A stretch of DNA of 64,000 nucleotides from CAVTLG01 sp963735495 (GCA_963735495.1 CAVTLG010000009.1:372001-436000), one strand, 5' to 3'; counted from the first letter of the stretch, positions 36,447 through 46,978 are shown. The notes: generated by a model not told the origin, from the letters alone. Numbers and translations: made by a program.

Positions 36447-37447
36447 TCAGGCAACATCCGGGCGTCGAAATCATCAGCCGAGACCGCTCCAAAGACTATC
36501 AACGTGGGGCAACTGACGGCGCTCCAGCGGCCCAACAAGTCATAGATCGTTGGCATCTGTTAAAAAATCTTCGCGAAGCGGTTGAGCGGTTCCTCAGTCA
36601 CACCCAAATGCCAGAAGAGGCGCGTGGGGATGCCAAGCGGGCGAACTCGCCTCGTCAAAAACGCACCAGCGGAGAGCGAGTACGTTCGGAGGGATCGCGA
36701 CAGAGGCGACTGGCGCTCTATCAGCAGGGTCAGGAACTCTATCGGCAAGGGGGAACCATTCTGGGGATTGCCCGACAACTCCACATTGGCCATCGCAGGG
36801 TGCGCACGTTTGTTCGCTCTCCTGAGTTCCCTGAATGGGGCAAACCCGCGCACACCAGGAGTGCCATTGACCCCTATCGCGCGTATCTGCAAGAACGCTG
36901 GCAGCAAGGATGCCAGGAAACAGGTCTATTATGGCACGAGTTGCAGGAACGCGGCTTTTCCGGCAGTCGCATGATGGTCTATCGATGGATCCAGCTGCAA
37001 AAGGATCAGCCAGCCCCCGCTCAAAGGCAGAGGCAGGCCAACAAGACCCCTCAAAGCATGGCTCCACGCCACCTTGCTTGGTTGTTTCTCCGTGACCCCG
37101 AACGGCTGGACAAGCAGGAGCAACAGACGCTCTCTCTCATCCGAAAGTCTCAGCCGGTCGAAATTGCCTATGGATTCGTCCAACAATTTGTCACCTGGCT
37201 CAAAGAGCACAATGCCCGGTTGTTGGACACCTGGCTCTTGAACTGCCAGCAGAGCGGAATTAGCGATCTGGTCACTTTTGCTCAGGGGTTGGAGAAAGAG
37301 GGTTCTGCTCTGCACGCGGCATTCACTCTCCCGTACAGCAACGGACCCGTTGAGGGAAAAATTAATAAGCTCAAATATATTAAGCGCTCTATGTATGGAC
37401 GAAGTGGTTTCCCGCTCTTACGGCAAAAGGTTTTAAAGGCCGCATAA
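36447..37447 (+). pseudogene. ISL3-family transposase, N-terminally truncated and split by IS5
   Basis: Continues from the IS5 right end with HPGVEIISRDRSKDYQRGA, WHLLKNLREAVERF, an HTH (GGTILGIARQLHIGHRRVRTF) and the C-terminal block NGPVEGKINKLKYIKRSMYGRS. A short matching stretch lies left of IS5 (about 35340-35378), but the zinc-binding N-terminus is missing. Its last 252 bases occur again, inverted, at 41607-41858. Confidence 0.85.
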
Positions 37448-37488
37448 AATAGCACGGAAAGTGCGGAAGAGCCAAATTACGGCATGGT
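37237..37488 (+). repeat. 252-bp ISL3 end, left inverted copy
   Basis: Runs from CTTGAACTGCC to GGCATGGT and includes the transposase C-terminus and the GGCTCTTCCGCACTTTCCG terminal repeat. The sequence 41607-41858 is the same in reverse orientation and equal in length. Confidence 0.9.
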
Positions 37489-37490
37489 GT

Positions 37491-39020
37491 CTAATCAAAC
37501 GGGTTGAAGTTTGCTAATGCCAGGATAGCCCAACAGGTAGACTCAGAAACGATAGAATAGGTTGAATACCTGTATGTTGATAAGTTAGTATATAAGGGCA
37601 CTCCTTGAGCGCCTGCTACCACTATACTCTTGCGTGCCATAAGCAGTAAGTTGTGTAAGTTATCATTCCTTTGCTGTAAAAAGGAGCTGGCACTTGCAGA
37701 GTTACTGGCACTCAATGAATAGACATATTGTTTATAGTGCACAAGCGCAAAATAAGCCAGGCCTTCAATGAAAAGCCTCGCATAAGTAGTATCATCCCGG
37801 TATCCTGTAAGCTTAAGTGTGGGATATAAATCGGGAGTGGCATTTGAAATGTACATTGTTGAGTTGATGGCTGGCATGGTCTGAAGAAAGCTGTTATAAT
37901 CGCTCACATTTGTGGCTTCCAGAAGAGCCCATAAGTGAATATCGAGAAAATCAGTTGGAGAAAGATAGGCTGCATCTCCTGGTGGGTTTGTTCCATCCAC
38001 TTTTCCAGAGTACAAATTGTTTTGTGTGGTATTATATAAACCCATTGAGGAATTGAGCAAAAATGCCTCTATCGTGATCGGCGGTGTTGCATAGGTCCCA
38101 CCATAATAGGTGGCATAATTTCTTAGAGCTGCAACCGTATCAATATTTCCTTCTGCTAACTTATAAGGGATGAGTAAGTTGGAGTTATCAATGGTAAAAA
38201 CGCTGGTGGCGTCTGGTATGGTGGTCCAATCAGTGCTTGTCATGAATACGCTGGTAGTGTGAGAAGCAATCACTCTGGTTTGTCCTGATCCTGTTCCTGA
38301 GATAATGGTGATCATTCGTCCGGCATAATGATCTGGCTGAATAAATAAGTCAGGTGCGATAGTAATAGTATTACTTGTTCCTCCTGTTGCCGAATATTGC
38401 TTGCTTCCCTGAGCACCATAGTAACCAGAATAGACGCCATTATCGCCGTAATGATTGGTTCCACCTGGAGTATCCTGGAGCCCTACGAGCCAGGAGGCAA
38501 TGCCGTTTGCCATGGTATTATAGCGGTTATCGTTGTAAGTTCTCTGATACGCGTCGAGAAAGAGCAGGACCCATGCGTTGTTCCCGACATATCTATCACT
38601 CGAATAATCAGGTAATCCCGTATCGGTAAAGTAAGCATCATATAATCCCCTTGGGCCCACATTAAAATCTCTCTCATAGAGGGCCTGGAGTTTATCTCCT
38701 ATCAACTGCGCTGTTATTTTATCGTTTTGGGAAATGGCACACAGCCCTCCAAGGGCCATATTGTAAATATGGGCCAGAGTAGTTGGTGTGTAATTCCCGC
38801 CAGGATCAATCATTTCCTGATCTTTGAGAAAACCATCGGGTGTAAGATAACCTTTTACCCAGTTATAAAAGCTCGTTTCATCAGATTGCTGCAGATCTAT
38901 GTTAGACGTTACATGCTGAACTTCTCCAGGTGCTAGATGTATCGAAGCCAGAATACATGTGCTTATTGTAAACAAGATTGTAATCCAAATGATACAGAAT
39001 ATGAAGTACTTCTTTCTCAT
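37491..39020 (-). CDS. Exported glycosidase-like protein, possibly (alpha/alpha)6 barrel
   Basis: 509 residues. A signal peptide or anchor at 4-27 (YFIFCIIWITILFTISTCIL) leads into an extracytoplasmic protein with repeated aromatic/helical blocks (YVGNNAWVLLFLDAYQRTY; DFLDIHLWALLEATN; FIEGLAYFALVHY). The rhythm recalls (alpha/alpha)6-barrel glycosidases such as GH8, GH76 or GH88, but no family is certain. A central beta-rich stretch (APDLFIQPDHYAGRMITIIS) may be an inserted domain. The ATG at 39020 follows GGAG. It lies just downstream of the glycosyltransferase on the same strand, like the cellulase partner of cellulose synthase operons. Confidence 0.65.
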   Translation of the reverse strand: MRKKYFIFCIIWITILFTISTCILASIHLAPGEVQHVTSNIDLQQSDETSFYNWVKGYLTPDGFLKDQEMIDPGGNYTPTTLAHIYNMALGGLCAISQNDKITAQLIGDKLQALYERDFNVGPRGLYDAYFTDTGLPDYSSDRYVGNNAWVLLFLDAYQRTYNDNRYNTMANGIASWLVGLQDTPGGTNHYGDNGVYSGYYGAQGSKQYSATGGTSNTITIAPDLFIQPDHYAGRMITIISGTGSGQTRVIASHTTSVFMTSTDWTTIPDATSVFTIDNSNLLIPYKLAEGNIDTVAALRNYATYYGGTYATPPITIEAFLLNSSMGLYNTTQNNLYSGKVDGTNPPGDAAYLSPTDFLDIHLWALLEATNVSDYNSFLQTMPAINSTMYISNATPDLYPTLKLTGYRDDTTYARLFIEGLAYFALVHYKQYVYSLSASNSASASSFLQQRNDNLHNLLLMARKSIVVAGAQGVPLYTNLSTYRYSTYSIVSESTCWAILALANFNPFD

Positions 39021-39103
39021 ATTGGTCTCCAATGGAAGAAGAACTGTAGTTAAGGAGTGGAACAGTCTTTATACTTCCTGTAACTGCAGTTCCTGTTGGA
39101 TCG

Positions 39104-41350
39104 CTACTCGGACACCGCCTCTAGTGCTACCCTACTATAAGGATCGGTCAGATGTAAAGTGTCAACTTCAGCGGCAAGCGGTTGCTGCTGAAGCGGGGGA
39201 GCGTAGTCGTAAAAGCGCTTCTGCTGTCTCTCTCGTTGCTGTCCAGCATACTGCTTCTCAGAGAGAACGAAAGTGTCAACTTCAGCGGCGTCTCTGGACG
39301 AAGCGGCAACCGCTTGCATCTGATGCGAGGGGGCATAGTCGTAAAGGCGCAACTGGTACTTTCCTCGCTGCTGCCCGGCATAGCGATTCTCTGGGAAGAG
39401 GAGTGGAAGTTCAATTGACATGCGCTCTAAGCGGTTCGAAAGCATCGAAAGGTAGACGCTCATGAGCGATGGGACAGCAATCAGAATGACTGACATGATG
39501 GTCCTATTGATGAGATAGCAGACGAGACAGAGGGCAACCGCAAACAGGATCTCCTCCATGTTAGCTCGGAAGGATTTTTTGAGGGTTACATGCTCCTTTG
39601 CTTTCGGAGTAACGAGAAATACAGCTTTGCCAAAGAGTGAAATCAAGGAGGATTTGAAACTAACATAAAACATGGATCCATACAAGAGCAATGTATAGAA
39701 CAGATAGAGGAGCAGAATGCTCGTCTTTTTCTTGCCTGCATAGGTCACCATATCATTAAGCATAGGAGCCATCAGAAAGGCTCCAGTTGGAATGAGCAGC
39801 CAGAGCGGATACCGTATTGGAGCGTGCAAAAGCGGCAGGAGGATGATATTGATCACGACATAGAAGGCGAAAATGATAGTGAGTGGGAGATTATAGGTGA
39901 AGAGGAAAATGTCCAGTTTCTCAAACCAGGTCATGGGTGAGCGGATAATGGTGGAGGTATATTTTTTAATAAACTCCATATTGCCCTGAGTCCATTTACT
40001 ATGTCGTTTTTTGAAAGCCAGGTAACTGATGGGATACTCTTCCTGACAAATAATGTCTGGTGCAAATAGCGTCATATATCCCTTCTTCCTGGCTTCGATT
40101 GAGAAGCAGAGATCCTCGGCAACAACATGTGGAAACCCTTTAGCCGCACGATAGCATGACATGCTGACCACAGCACCGTGACCTAGCAGCGATAGGAAGC
40201 CATAGCGTTCCTTCACACTTTGATAGGCAACCCAATGTGAGTCAACCCCGATAGAAAAGACGCTCATAAAATAGTTTCTGTTCCTCGTCGCTACGTGGTT
40301 TGCCTGGACAATGCCAGCTTCAGGTCTGGCCTCAAAGTAATCCAGCGCTCTCTCCACAAACTGAGGAGGTATAATCTCGTCACTATCAAGAATAACAAAG
40401 TAGTCACAGGGTGCCTGCTTCAGGAAATGATTCAAATTACCAGCCTTAAACCCCTCGCAATTCGTACGCCGAATCACCGACAACAAGTTCTTTCGCGCAA
40501 AGATATCGATCTCGCTTTTGAAGGCAGGATCAGAGGAGTCATCAAGGATGAACGTGCGAATATTTGGATACGACTGCTCCATACTTTTCGCCAGGGAGGC
40601 CGCATTAAAATCGTTACAGGTGCAATAGACTAAGTAGACGAGTGGGTAGACTGAGCGTGGACCAGAATGTGGAACGCGTGTATGATGTCGCTTCAAATAC
40701 ACATGATAGAAGAGAGTATAGACCACATCCTTCATGCCATTGAGCCAGAAGTAGAGCAGAAACCCGGTACTGATGAGCGTTAAGAGACCAACTGCGACCC
40801 CACTAGCAAAAGCATCGATGACCGGTACAAAAAGTGAGGGGATCGAGCTTCCTACGAGTATTGCCCAAAACAGGAGAATAAGCACATAGAGAAGCGCCGA
40901 TTTTGTGTGCGTTTTGCTTTTCTCTTGTGTAGCATGATGTGCAGGCATAGCTGTCACCAGAGCAGAACGCGGTGTCCGATCTCTCTGCTTACCTGGATCG
41001 GGCGGAATGACGATTGGTCTCCGCAGGACCGACTGATTGACCTGCGTGGCAAACGGCTGAGCAGATTTTGTGGGCACAACTCTAGCAACAGGAGCTTGCT
41101 CTCTTATCGTCGGTAACGGATCAGTTATTGGCAAGACAGGCGATTTCTCTCTAACGGCTGGTAACTGACCCGTTGCCAGCAGGATAGGAGGCTGCTCTCT
41201 AATAGTTGATAACGGATCAGCTACCGGCAAAGCAGTAGTTCTATGCGTAGCTGTATTGGTAGGAACAATCCTCATAGCAGGGGGAGCATCAGCAGGCAAT
41301 GCCGCAATTAAGTTGGACGGGATCAAAAATTGCCGACGGGGCTGTTTCAT
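39104..41350 (-). CDS. Membrane glycosyltransferase family 2, cellulose-synthase-like
   Basis: 748 residues. A Pro-rich cytoplasmic region with degenerate repeats of PLPTIREQAPV-like units (about 40-105) precedes two membrane helices (150-205), the GT-A domain and several C-terminal helices. Catalytic blocks are DDSSD near 269, LDSDE near 322, AEDLC near 412 and KWTQGN near 453, the last replacing the usual QxxRW. It would polymerise a nucleotide-sugar into a surface polysaccharide. No PilZ domain is seen. The C-terminus ends in two copies of a YAGQQR...YDYAP unit. AAGGAGAG precedes the ATG. It pairs with the exported glycosidase-like gene. Confidence 0.88.
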   Translation of the reverse strand: MKQPRRQFLIPSNLIAALPADAPPAMRIVPTNTATHRTTALPVADPLSTIREQPPILLATGQLPAVREKSPVLPITDPLPTIREQAPVARVVPTKSAQPFATQVNQSVLRRPIVIPPDPGKQRDRTPRSALVTAMPAHHATQEKSKTHTKSALLYVLILLFWAILVGSSIPSLFVPVIDAFASGVAVGLLTLISTGFLLYFWLNGMKDVVYTLFYHVYLKRHHTRVPHSGPRSVYPLVYLVYCTCNDFNAASLAKSMEQSYPNIRTFILDDSSDPAFKSEIDIFARKNLLSVIRRTNCEGFKAGNLNHFLKQAPCDYFVILDSDEIIPPQFVERALDYFEARPEAGIVQANHVATRNRNYFMSVFSIGVDSHWVAYQSVKERYGFLSLLGHGAVVSMSCYRAAKGFPHVVAEDLCFSIEARKKGYMTLFAPDIICQEEYPISYLAFKKRHSKWTQGNMEFIKKYTSTIIRSPMTWFEKLDIFLFTYNLPLTIIFAFYVVINIILLPLLHAPIRYPLWLLIPTGAFLMAPMLNDMVTYAGKKKTSILLLYLFYTLLLYGSMFYVSFKSSLISLFGKAVFLVTPKAKEHVTLKKSFRANMEEILFAVALCLVCYLINRTIMSVILIAVPSLMSVYLSMLSNRLERMSIELPLLFPENRYAGQQRGKYQLRLYDYAPSHQMQAVAASSRDAAEVDTFVLSEKQYAGQQRERQQKRFYDYAPPLQQQPLAAEVDTLHLTDPYSRVALEAVSE

Positions 41351-41606
41351 AACAATTGCTCTCCTTCACTATGAATGGTCTCATGGCACAGCATTTGTAC
41401 TATGTATGAAGATTAACAGGAGTGTCCCCGGTTGCATCACCCCATTTTATGGACACTTACTACCCATACGCTGACTGACTCCCCCTTATCTATGTTTATT
41501 GCATTGCCTCACAAAAACCTTCCAAATTCGGGCTGAGAATCCCTCTCATCTCCGCTCCTTGCTTTGAAGCTGCAACCCGATCTCAAGCGCGTTGATCCCT
41601 CTTGAG

Positions 41607-41858
41607 ACCATGCCGTAATTTGGCTCTTCCGCACTTTCCGTGCTATTTTATGCGGCCTTTAAAACCTTTTGCCGTAAGAGCGGGAAACCACTTCGTCCAT
41701 ACATAGAGCGCTTAATATATTTGAGCTTATTAATTTTTCCCTCAACGGGTCCGTTGCTGTACGGGAGAGTGAATGCCGCGTGCAGAGCAGAACCCTCTTT
41801 CTCCAACCCCTGAGCAAAAGTGACCAGATCGCTAATTCCGCTCTGCTGGCAGTTCAAG
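41607..41858 (-). repeat. 252-bp ISL3 end, right inverted copy
   Basis: Encodes on the minus strand the last about 68 residues of an ISL3 transposase (NCQQSGISDLVTFAQGLE to VLKAA) plus the terminal repeat. It matches 37237-37488 in reverse orientation. Its upstream side is cut off by the next insertion at 41861. Confidence 0.9.
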
Positions 41859-41860
41859 CC

Positions 41861-43653
41861 ATGGGGGCAATACACTCGTACTACCAAAAATGGTAGAATG
41901 AAAGGAGGTATGCTGACAGATAAAAAGGATAAATATGAACAATGAACAAAAAGAAGAGATACAATCAAGCGGTCAAGCGTATATTGCGTCCAGAAGTAAC
42001 GCATTGTTTAAAATGTCAAAGTAAGTTAAAGCGATGTGTAACTATTGCAGATAGAATGATTGTCACCCTAGAACAAGTAATTCGATTAGTTCATTGTGGA
42101 TATCGATGCCCAAAAGAAGACTGTGAAGGCAAAAGCATTCTTTATCGCAGCATGGAAGCAGATGCATTAGCTTTGTCCGGTTTTACTTTTGGATTAGATA
42201 TTGTCCTGGAAGTTGGACATCTTCGCTTGAGTGAACACAAAACCGTTGATGAAATTCACCAGTACCTTTTAAAGCGGCTTGTACCTCTCGAACAAACCAT
42301 CTCGCGCAGGGAAATCTTGTTTCTTTTTGAGTCTTATACTGCTTTGTTACGTGCAGGAACAGAAGTTGCTCATGATGAAGAATGGAAAGAACAAGTACGC
42401 GCAAACAAAGGAATATTGCTCTCCATTGATGGAATTCAGCCAGATGCAGGAAACGAAACAATCTATCTCTTGCGCGATGTTTTTACTGGAAGGATACTTA
42501 ACGCAGAAAATACGACTGATAGTACGAAAGAACGTTTAAAACAGATTCTGTCTCCTGTCGTCGCCTTGAATTTGCCCGTCATCGGGGTGATTAGTGATGC
42601 TCAACCAACAGAATTACAGGCAGTAGCGGAAATATGGCCGAATATTCCCCATCAGATTTGTCAATTTCACGTCATCCGTGATGCAGGGCGACTCATTTAT
42701 CAGGCTGATACTCGTGTAAGAAATGATATGCGTGCCCGTATGAAGCAAAAAACGCATGAGTATCGTCAAAACATTCATAAAAGATTAAAAGAAGCTGATG
42801 CTCAAGATAAAAAGAATGAACAGGAGATAGAACAGCTTCATATCTTAGAGGAATATGCAGCAACGGTAGAGGGGGCTTTGCAGATCGATAGCAAAGCTCC
42901 CTTCGAAGTATGGAGGATTGGCAACACAAGAAGCATTACTTCGTATTCAGGAGAGCTTAGAAAAGCTTGAAAAAAAGAGGAATGGTAAGCAAAACAGGTA
43001 AAAATCGTCTCACTCGCCTCAAAACTATTGTGAGCCTGCATGAGGAGAAAAAAGAGGTTCTCTCCTCGATCAAAATGATGCGTGAATGGATTGTCGATGC
43101 AGAGCATATTTTAGACGGATCATGGGCCACGCGTCCAGAAGAAATCACGAAATCAAGCAGTGGGCCAACTGTTCGATACCTACTTAGTGCGTCTCTCGCA
43201 CTTTTTGAATGGAGAAGAAAGAACCGAAGATGAGAAAACACGTTTAGGGGAACTTTTCAAGGTTTTGAATCACCTGAGGCCAGGGCTGATTCAATGTTAT
43301 GATATTGAAGGATTTCCGCGCACGAACAATGATATGGAACGGACTATTCGTGCTATTAAAATGCATTATCGCCGGATGAATGGCCGAAAAAGCTGGAATG
43401 CCTACTTGCTGCGCTACGGGCGCTGTGTTGCGTATCAAGAATGGTGGCTTCATCAACCAGATGGTGAAGCACAGCTCCGAGCTCGCTTACGCTGCGTGTC
43501 CACTGCATCGTGGCGATGTGTTCGGCAGCAGACACGTCAATGCCGCCTTGAGCAGCTCCATCGCTTTCGTTTTCGTCATCGGCCATTGGAGTACCTGGCT
43601 TCATTGGAAAAACGGTGGGAGCAAGCTATCGGTACGGGAGTATTGCCCCCATA
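41861..43653 (+). mobile_element. Insertion sequence with MULE-like transposase, decayed
   Basis: Terminal inverted repeats begin ATGGGGGCAATAC at 41861 and the complement ends at 43653. The single transposase gene is broken. It abuts the ISL3 end, which it probably truncated. Confidence 0.78.
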
Positions 43654-43654
43654 G
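41942..43654 (+). pseudogene. DDE (MULE/IS256-like) transposase, frameshifted
   Basis: The first 325 codons have a zinc-binding start (HCLKCQSKLKRC, YRCPKEDCEGKS) and the catalytic region with LLSIDGIQPDAG, IGVISDAQPTELQAV and IPHQICQFHVIRDAG. Near 42925 the frame changes; sequence YGGLATQEALLRIQESLEKL continues in another frame, then again in a third (LTRLKTIVSLHEEKKEVL) and returns to the first at about 43160. The end, NNDMERTIRAIKMHYRRMNGRKSW, carries the last catalytic Glu. At least two indels make it inactive. Confidence 0.82.
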
Positions 43655-43707
43655 TTTCAGAAGACCTGAAAGCATTTGAAATCAATACTTAATCAAGATG
43701 GTGACAT

Positions 43708-43884
43708 CTAATAACTTTTTTTAGGGGCAGCAAGGGTAAGAAAACTTCTTGCATGCGGCTGGGGCTTGCGAGCGAGGAAAACCGAAAGGGGAATACTCAC
43801 AAGCGCGGCTATACCACCCGCCCCTCCCCAGGCTAGGCTACTGAGGACCGCAACAACGTCTCGTATAATATCTGTCGCCTGCAT
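43708..43884 (-). CDS. Possible small membrane protein
   Basis: 58 residues with one hydrophobic glycine-rich helix (VLSSLAWGGAGGIAALVSIPLSVFL) and a basic tail. The ATG at 43884 has GAGAGAAG upstream; the frame is open further to 43938. No family is recognised. It stands between two mobile elements and could be spurious. Confidence 0.35.
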   Translation of the reverse strand: MQATDIIRDVVAVLSSLAWGGAGGIAALVSIPLSVFLARKPQPHARSFLTLAAPKKSY

Positions 43885-43993
43885 GGTTCTTCTCTCAGGA
43901 TAATAGTAGGGGTATATCTTGCTTAAAATACGTCCCACCTAATAAAACGTTGCAGGACGCCTACTATCAAAAGACATTCTGGCCACCCGCCAC

Positions 43994-44562
43994 CTATGAC
44001 TCCACCTTCGCCTCATTCAAGTACTGGTACAGCGTCTTCCGGCTCACCTTCAAGTCGTGGGCGGTCTACGCCTTACCATCACCTGCGCTCACACGTTGGA
44101 GGGCGGTTGCCACATCTCCGGTCGTCAGGGCTTTCTTCCGGCCCTTGTACACGCCTTCTTGTTTGGCAATGGCAATGCCCTCCCGCTGGGCTTCACGGAT
44201 AATCAAGCGCTGGAACTGGGCAAAAGCGCCGAGCACTTGGAGCAACAAGACGGAGAGCAGTGCGTCGTCGCCGGTAAAGGTCACGTTTTCCGTGACAAAC
44301 GTGACCGAAGCCTTTTTGTCAGTGATGGTTTTGACAATATCGTGCAGGTCAACAAGATTGCGGGCTAGGCGGTCGAGGCTATGCACGAATACCGTGTCCC
44401 CTCGCGGATGTAGTCCAGCATTTCTTGCAGCTGTGGCCGCTTGGTATTTTTGCCAGATACCTTGTCAGGAAAGACGCGGTCCAGTTCGATGCCCTCCAGT
44501 TGCCGTGCCAGGTTCTGGTCAATGCTGCTGACCCGTTTATAGCCGACTCGTTGTCCATTCAT
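43994..44562 (-). pseudogene. Resolvase/invertase-type serine recombinase, broken
   Basis: The frame begins YKRVSSIDQNLARQLEGIELD with the catalytic serine, but one base is missing near 44397-44401, so VHSLDRLARNL is in the next frame. A second lesion, an in-frame TAG at 44066-44068, separates the final helix-turn-helix (HDLKVSRKTLYQYLNEAK) from the rest. Without the lesions it would be a normal resolvase of about 188 residues, as found in Tn3-like elements. Confidence 0.88.
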
Positions 44563-44720
44563 CGTGTATTTTCCTCCATTAGTGTCATTCCGTTTAGTTA
44601 GGTTCTAAAACTCATGGTAACATGTGTGTACTAAATAGCGAAATAATCCTAACGTAATGTGTAGGCCAATAATAGCCGTCTGTGTACTTGGAGTGTACTC
44701 CAAGGTGACACTACGATCTG

Positions 44721-44781
44721 GATAATAGAGCGTTATCGAATGGGTGACAATAGTTGTTGATAGGATGATTTATGGGAAGAT
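44721..44781 (+). repeat. 61-bp imperfect direct repeat, copy 1 (upstream of the OLD gene)
   Basis: Starts GATAATAGAGCGTTATC, a short palindrome, and ends GATGATTTATGGGAAGAT. About 44 of 61 positions match copy 2 at 46764-46824 without gaps. It lies 120 bases before the OLD-family gene. Confidence 0.65.
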
Positions 44782-44903
44782 GGCTGATAAAATAGAGGTC
44801 AGCAATCAGGGGCGGTTGAAGCAAAACGACAGCTACCTCATAAAATTGGAGCAGTCGGTAGGACTGCTATAAGTACACGACGTTGTAGAGGAGATAAGGT
44901 CAG

Positions 44904-46718
44904 ATGTATATTGCCAGATTTGGAATGCAAAACTATAAAAGTTATCAGGCTTCTGGAGAAATTGAGCTTACACCGGGTTTTAACGTTATTGTTGGAAAAA
45001 ATGATGCTGGTAAGACCGCACTCATTGAAGCGCTGAGTTTGCGTTTTGACAATAAACTGCATATCAGCATGAAAACAAGCCCAGAGCGGGGAATTTTTTT
45101 ACATGACATCATGTATTCTACTGTTGAGATAGCTTTTCAGCTTACGGAAGGCGAAGTGGAGCAGTTATTGGTAGGCGCAAGGAATGATGTTTACATACCT
45201 TTTAAGGAAACGGGTACAGGGTCGGATCTTGCTGATCAGGCGGCTAAGTTTCAAGAAGCATTACATATATCCAATATCCTGAAGTGTGTTTATCATCCGA
45301 GCACTTTTACATCCGCATATTTTGAATCAATAGGTGATCTTATGGGTGCTACAGCAGTAACAACATTCAGAGCGGATATACAGCAACAACGACTTGAGCA
45401 TCTTAATGATTCTCGCCTAATGTATCAGGTTGGTTTCGGGTCTTTGTACGGAGCACGTTTGGCAAATCTTTTGCGGGACAGGATTTACATCTTCAAAGCA
45501 GAGCGTTTGAATGTTAGCCAAACTGTCTTTGGCGTGCGTGATGTCCTTGCATCAAATGCATCAAATCTTGCCGAAGTTCTCCATAACCTCCAAGCTAATG
45601 TCAAACGTTACCAAAGATTCAATCAACTGGTCAGTGCTATTTTTCCAGAAATTAAGTGGATATCAGTTCCATCTGGCCCTGATGACAACCAAGTTAGAAT
45701 CCAGGTGTGGTCAATAAACCCTGAGACTGAACGAGACGATCTTGCTATACCACTCGCTGAAAGTGGCACAGGGATCGGCCAGGTACTTGCAATCCTTTAT
45801 GTAGTGCTCACCGCAGATAAACCGCAGATGATCATTATTGATGAACCGCAAAGCTTCCTGAACCCTGGTGCGGTACGGAAGTTGTTAGAGATATTGAAGC
45901 AATTTCCTCAACACCAGTTTATTATTACAACTCATTCCCCTGAAATTGTGTCTGTCGTTAATCCAAAGACGCTATTCCTTCTGCAAAAAGTGGAAGCTGA
46001 GACACAAATAACGCAACTCGACAGTGCGAAAGCCCAGGATCAGAAACTACTGCTATCAGAGGTTGGGGCAAGGCTCTCCGACGTATTTGGGGCGGATAAC
46101 ATTTTATGGGTGGAGGGCCAGACTGAAGAACAGTCGTTCCCACTTATTGTCGAGAATGTGCTCAAGAAACCGCTACGGGGTACAAAGATCCTCGGTGTTG
46201 TGCAGACGGGGGATTTCGAGAGCAAACATTCAGAGACCATTTTGAAAATCTATGATCGCCTGACTAAAGGAGAAGGGCTTATTCCTCCAGCCATAGGCTT
46301 TATATTTGACCGAGAGAAGCGGAGTCAAAAAGACCTGGATGATCTTCGCCGACGAAGCCAAGGGAAGGTAGTTTTTCTGCCTCGAGTGATGTATGAGAAC
46401 TATCTGTTGAACCCCCAGGCAATTGCTTATATCATATCCCAAATTAAGGGGTTTCGAGACAATTCAGTTACTCCTGAAGAAGTACAACAGAAGCTTCAAG
46501 AGAATAGAACGGAGTCGAAATACAAGACCGAAGAGGAATGGCTACGGGAGGTGCATGGGGCAAAAGTTTTAGAGACTCTCTTTAAAGAGCTTTCGGAAAA
46601 CCGCGTAGAGTATGACAAAGTACTCTATGGTGTTGCGCTAACCGAGTGGATCGTCAACAATGCTCCGGCAGACTTGCAGGAAGTTGCGGATTTAATTAGC
46701 TCAAAAATCGGTCGCTAA
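44904..46718 (+). CDS. OLD-family ATPase/TOPRIM endonuclease
   Basis: 604 residues. The SMC-like ATPase has Walker A GKNDAGKT (31-38), an ABC-type signature ESGTGIGQ, Walker B MIIIDEP near 309-315 and the switch histidine in TTHSPE. A C-terminal TOPRIM domain has ILWVEGQTEE near 397 and FIFDREKR near 466, the metal-binding acidic residues. Related proteins (phage P2 Old, GajA of Gabija, AriA-like) are nucleases or sensors in anti-phage defence. No UvrD-like GajB follows, so it is not a standard Gabija locus. GGAGATAAGG precedes the ATG. Its neighbours suggest a defence island. Confidence 0.92.
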   Translation: MYIARFGMQNYKSYQASGEIELTPGFNVIVGKNDAGKTALIEALSLRFDNKLHISMKTSPERGIFLHDIMYSTVEIAFQLTEGEVEQLLVGARNDVYIPFKETGTGSDLADQAAKFQEALHISNILKCVYHPSTFTSAYFESIGDLMGATAVTTFRADIQQQRLEHLNDSRLMYQVGFGSLYGARLANLLRDRIYIFKAERLNVSQTVFGVRDVLASNASNLAEVLHNLQANVKRYQRFNQLVSAIFPEIKWISVPSGPDDNQVRIQVWSINPETERDDLAIPLAESGTGIGQVLAILYVVLTADKPQMIIIDEPQSFLNPGAVRKLLEILKQFPQHQFIITTHSPEIVSVVNPKTLFLLQKVEAETQITQLDSAKAQDQKLLLSEVGARLSDVFGADNILWVEGQTEEQSFPLIVENVLKKPLRGTKILGVVQTGDFESKHSETILKIYDRLTKGEGLIPPAIGFIFDREKRSQKDLDDLRRRSQGKVVFLPRVMYENYLLNPQAIAYIISQIKGFRDNSVTPEEVQQKLQENRTESKYKTEEEWLREVHGAKVLETLFKELSENRVEYDKVLYGVALTEWIVNNAPADLQEVADLISSKIGR

Positions 46719-46758
46719 CTCATTACATTAATTGTACTCAATATTGGCTGTTTTGCGT

Positions 46759-46785
46759 CTTCCGATAATAGAATGTTATCGGAAG
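46759..46785. terminator. Hairpin after the OLD gene
   Basis: CTTCCGATAA and TTATCGGAAG form a perfect 10-bp stem around TAGAATG. It could stop transcription of the OLD gene, although no U-run follows; it overlaps repeat copy 2, so it may instead be part of a regulatory element. Confidence 0.45.
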
Positions 46786-46824
46786 CCAGTCAATGGCTGC
46801 TGGAGAGATGATTTATAGGCAGAT
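46764..46824 (+). repeat. 61-bp imperfect direct repeat, copy 2
   Basis: Counterpart of 44721-44781, with the same palindromic GATAATAGA-GTTATCG head and GATGATTTATAGGCAGAT tail. It lies about 155 bases before the interrupted membrane coiled-coil gene. Confidence 0.65.
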
Positions 46825-46978
46825 CATTATCCATATATGCGTAAGTAGATTTGGTGCTCTTATAAACCAATTCCTCTATTCGTCATGCCATTTTTGTATT
46901 TGTTCCTCCTTTCAGTTATACTGGCACAAATCACACATACCTTGAGTACTGTCTCCAGTGAAAACAGGGAGGGATAGA

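Noticed and set aside
44904..46718. Calling the OLD-family gene a standard Gabija system
   Set aside because: No UvrD-like GajB helicase follows; only the general OLD architecture is supported.
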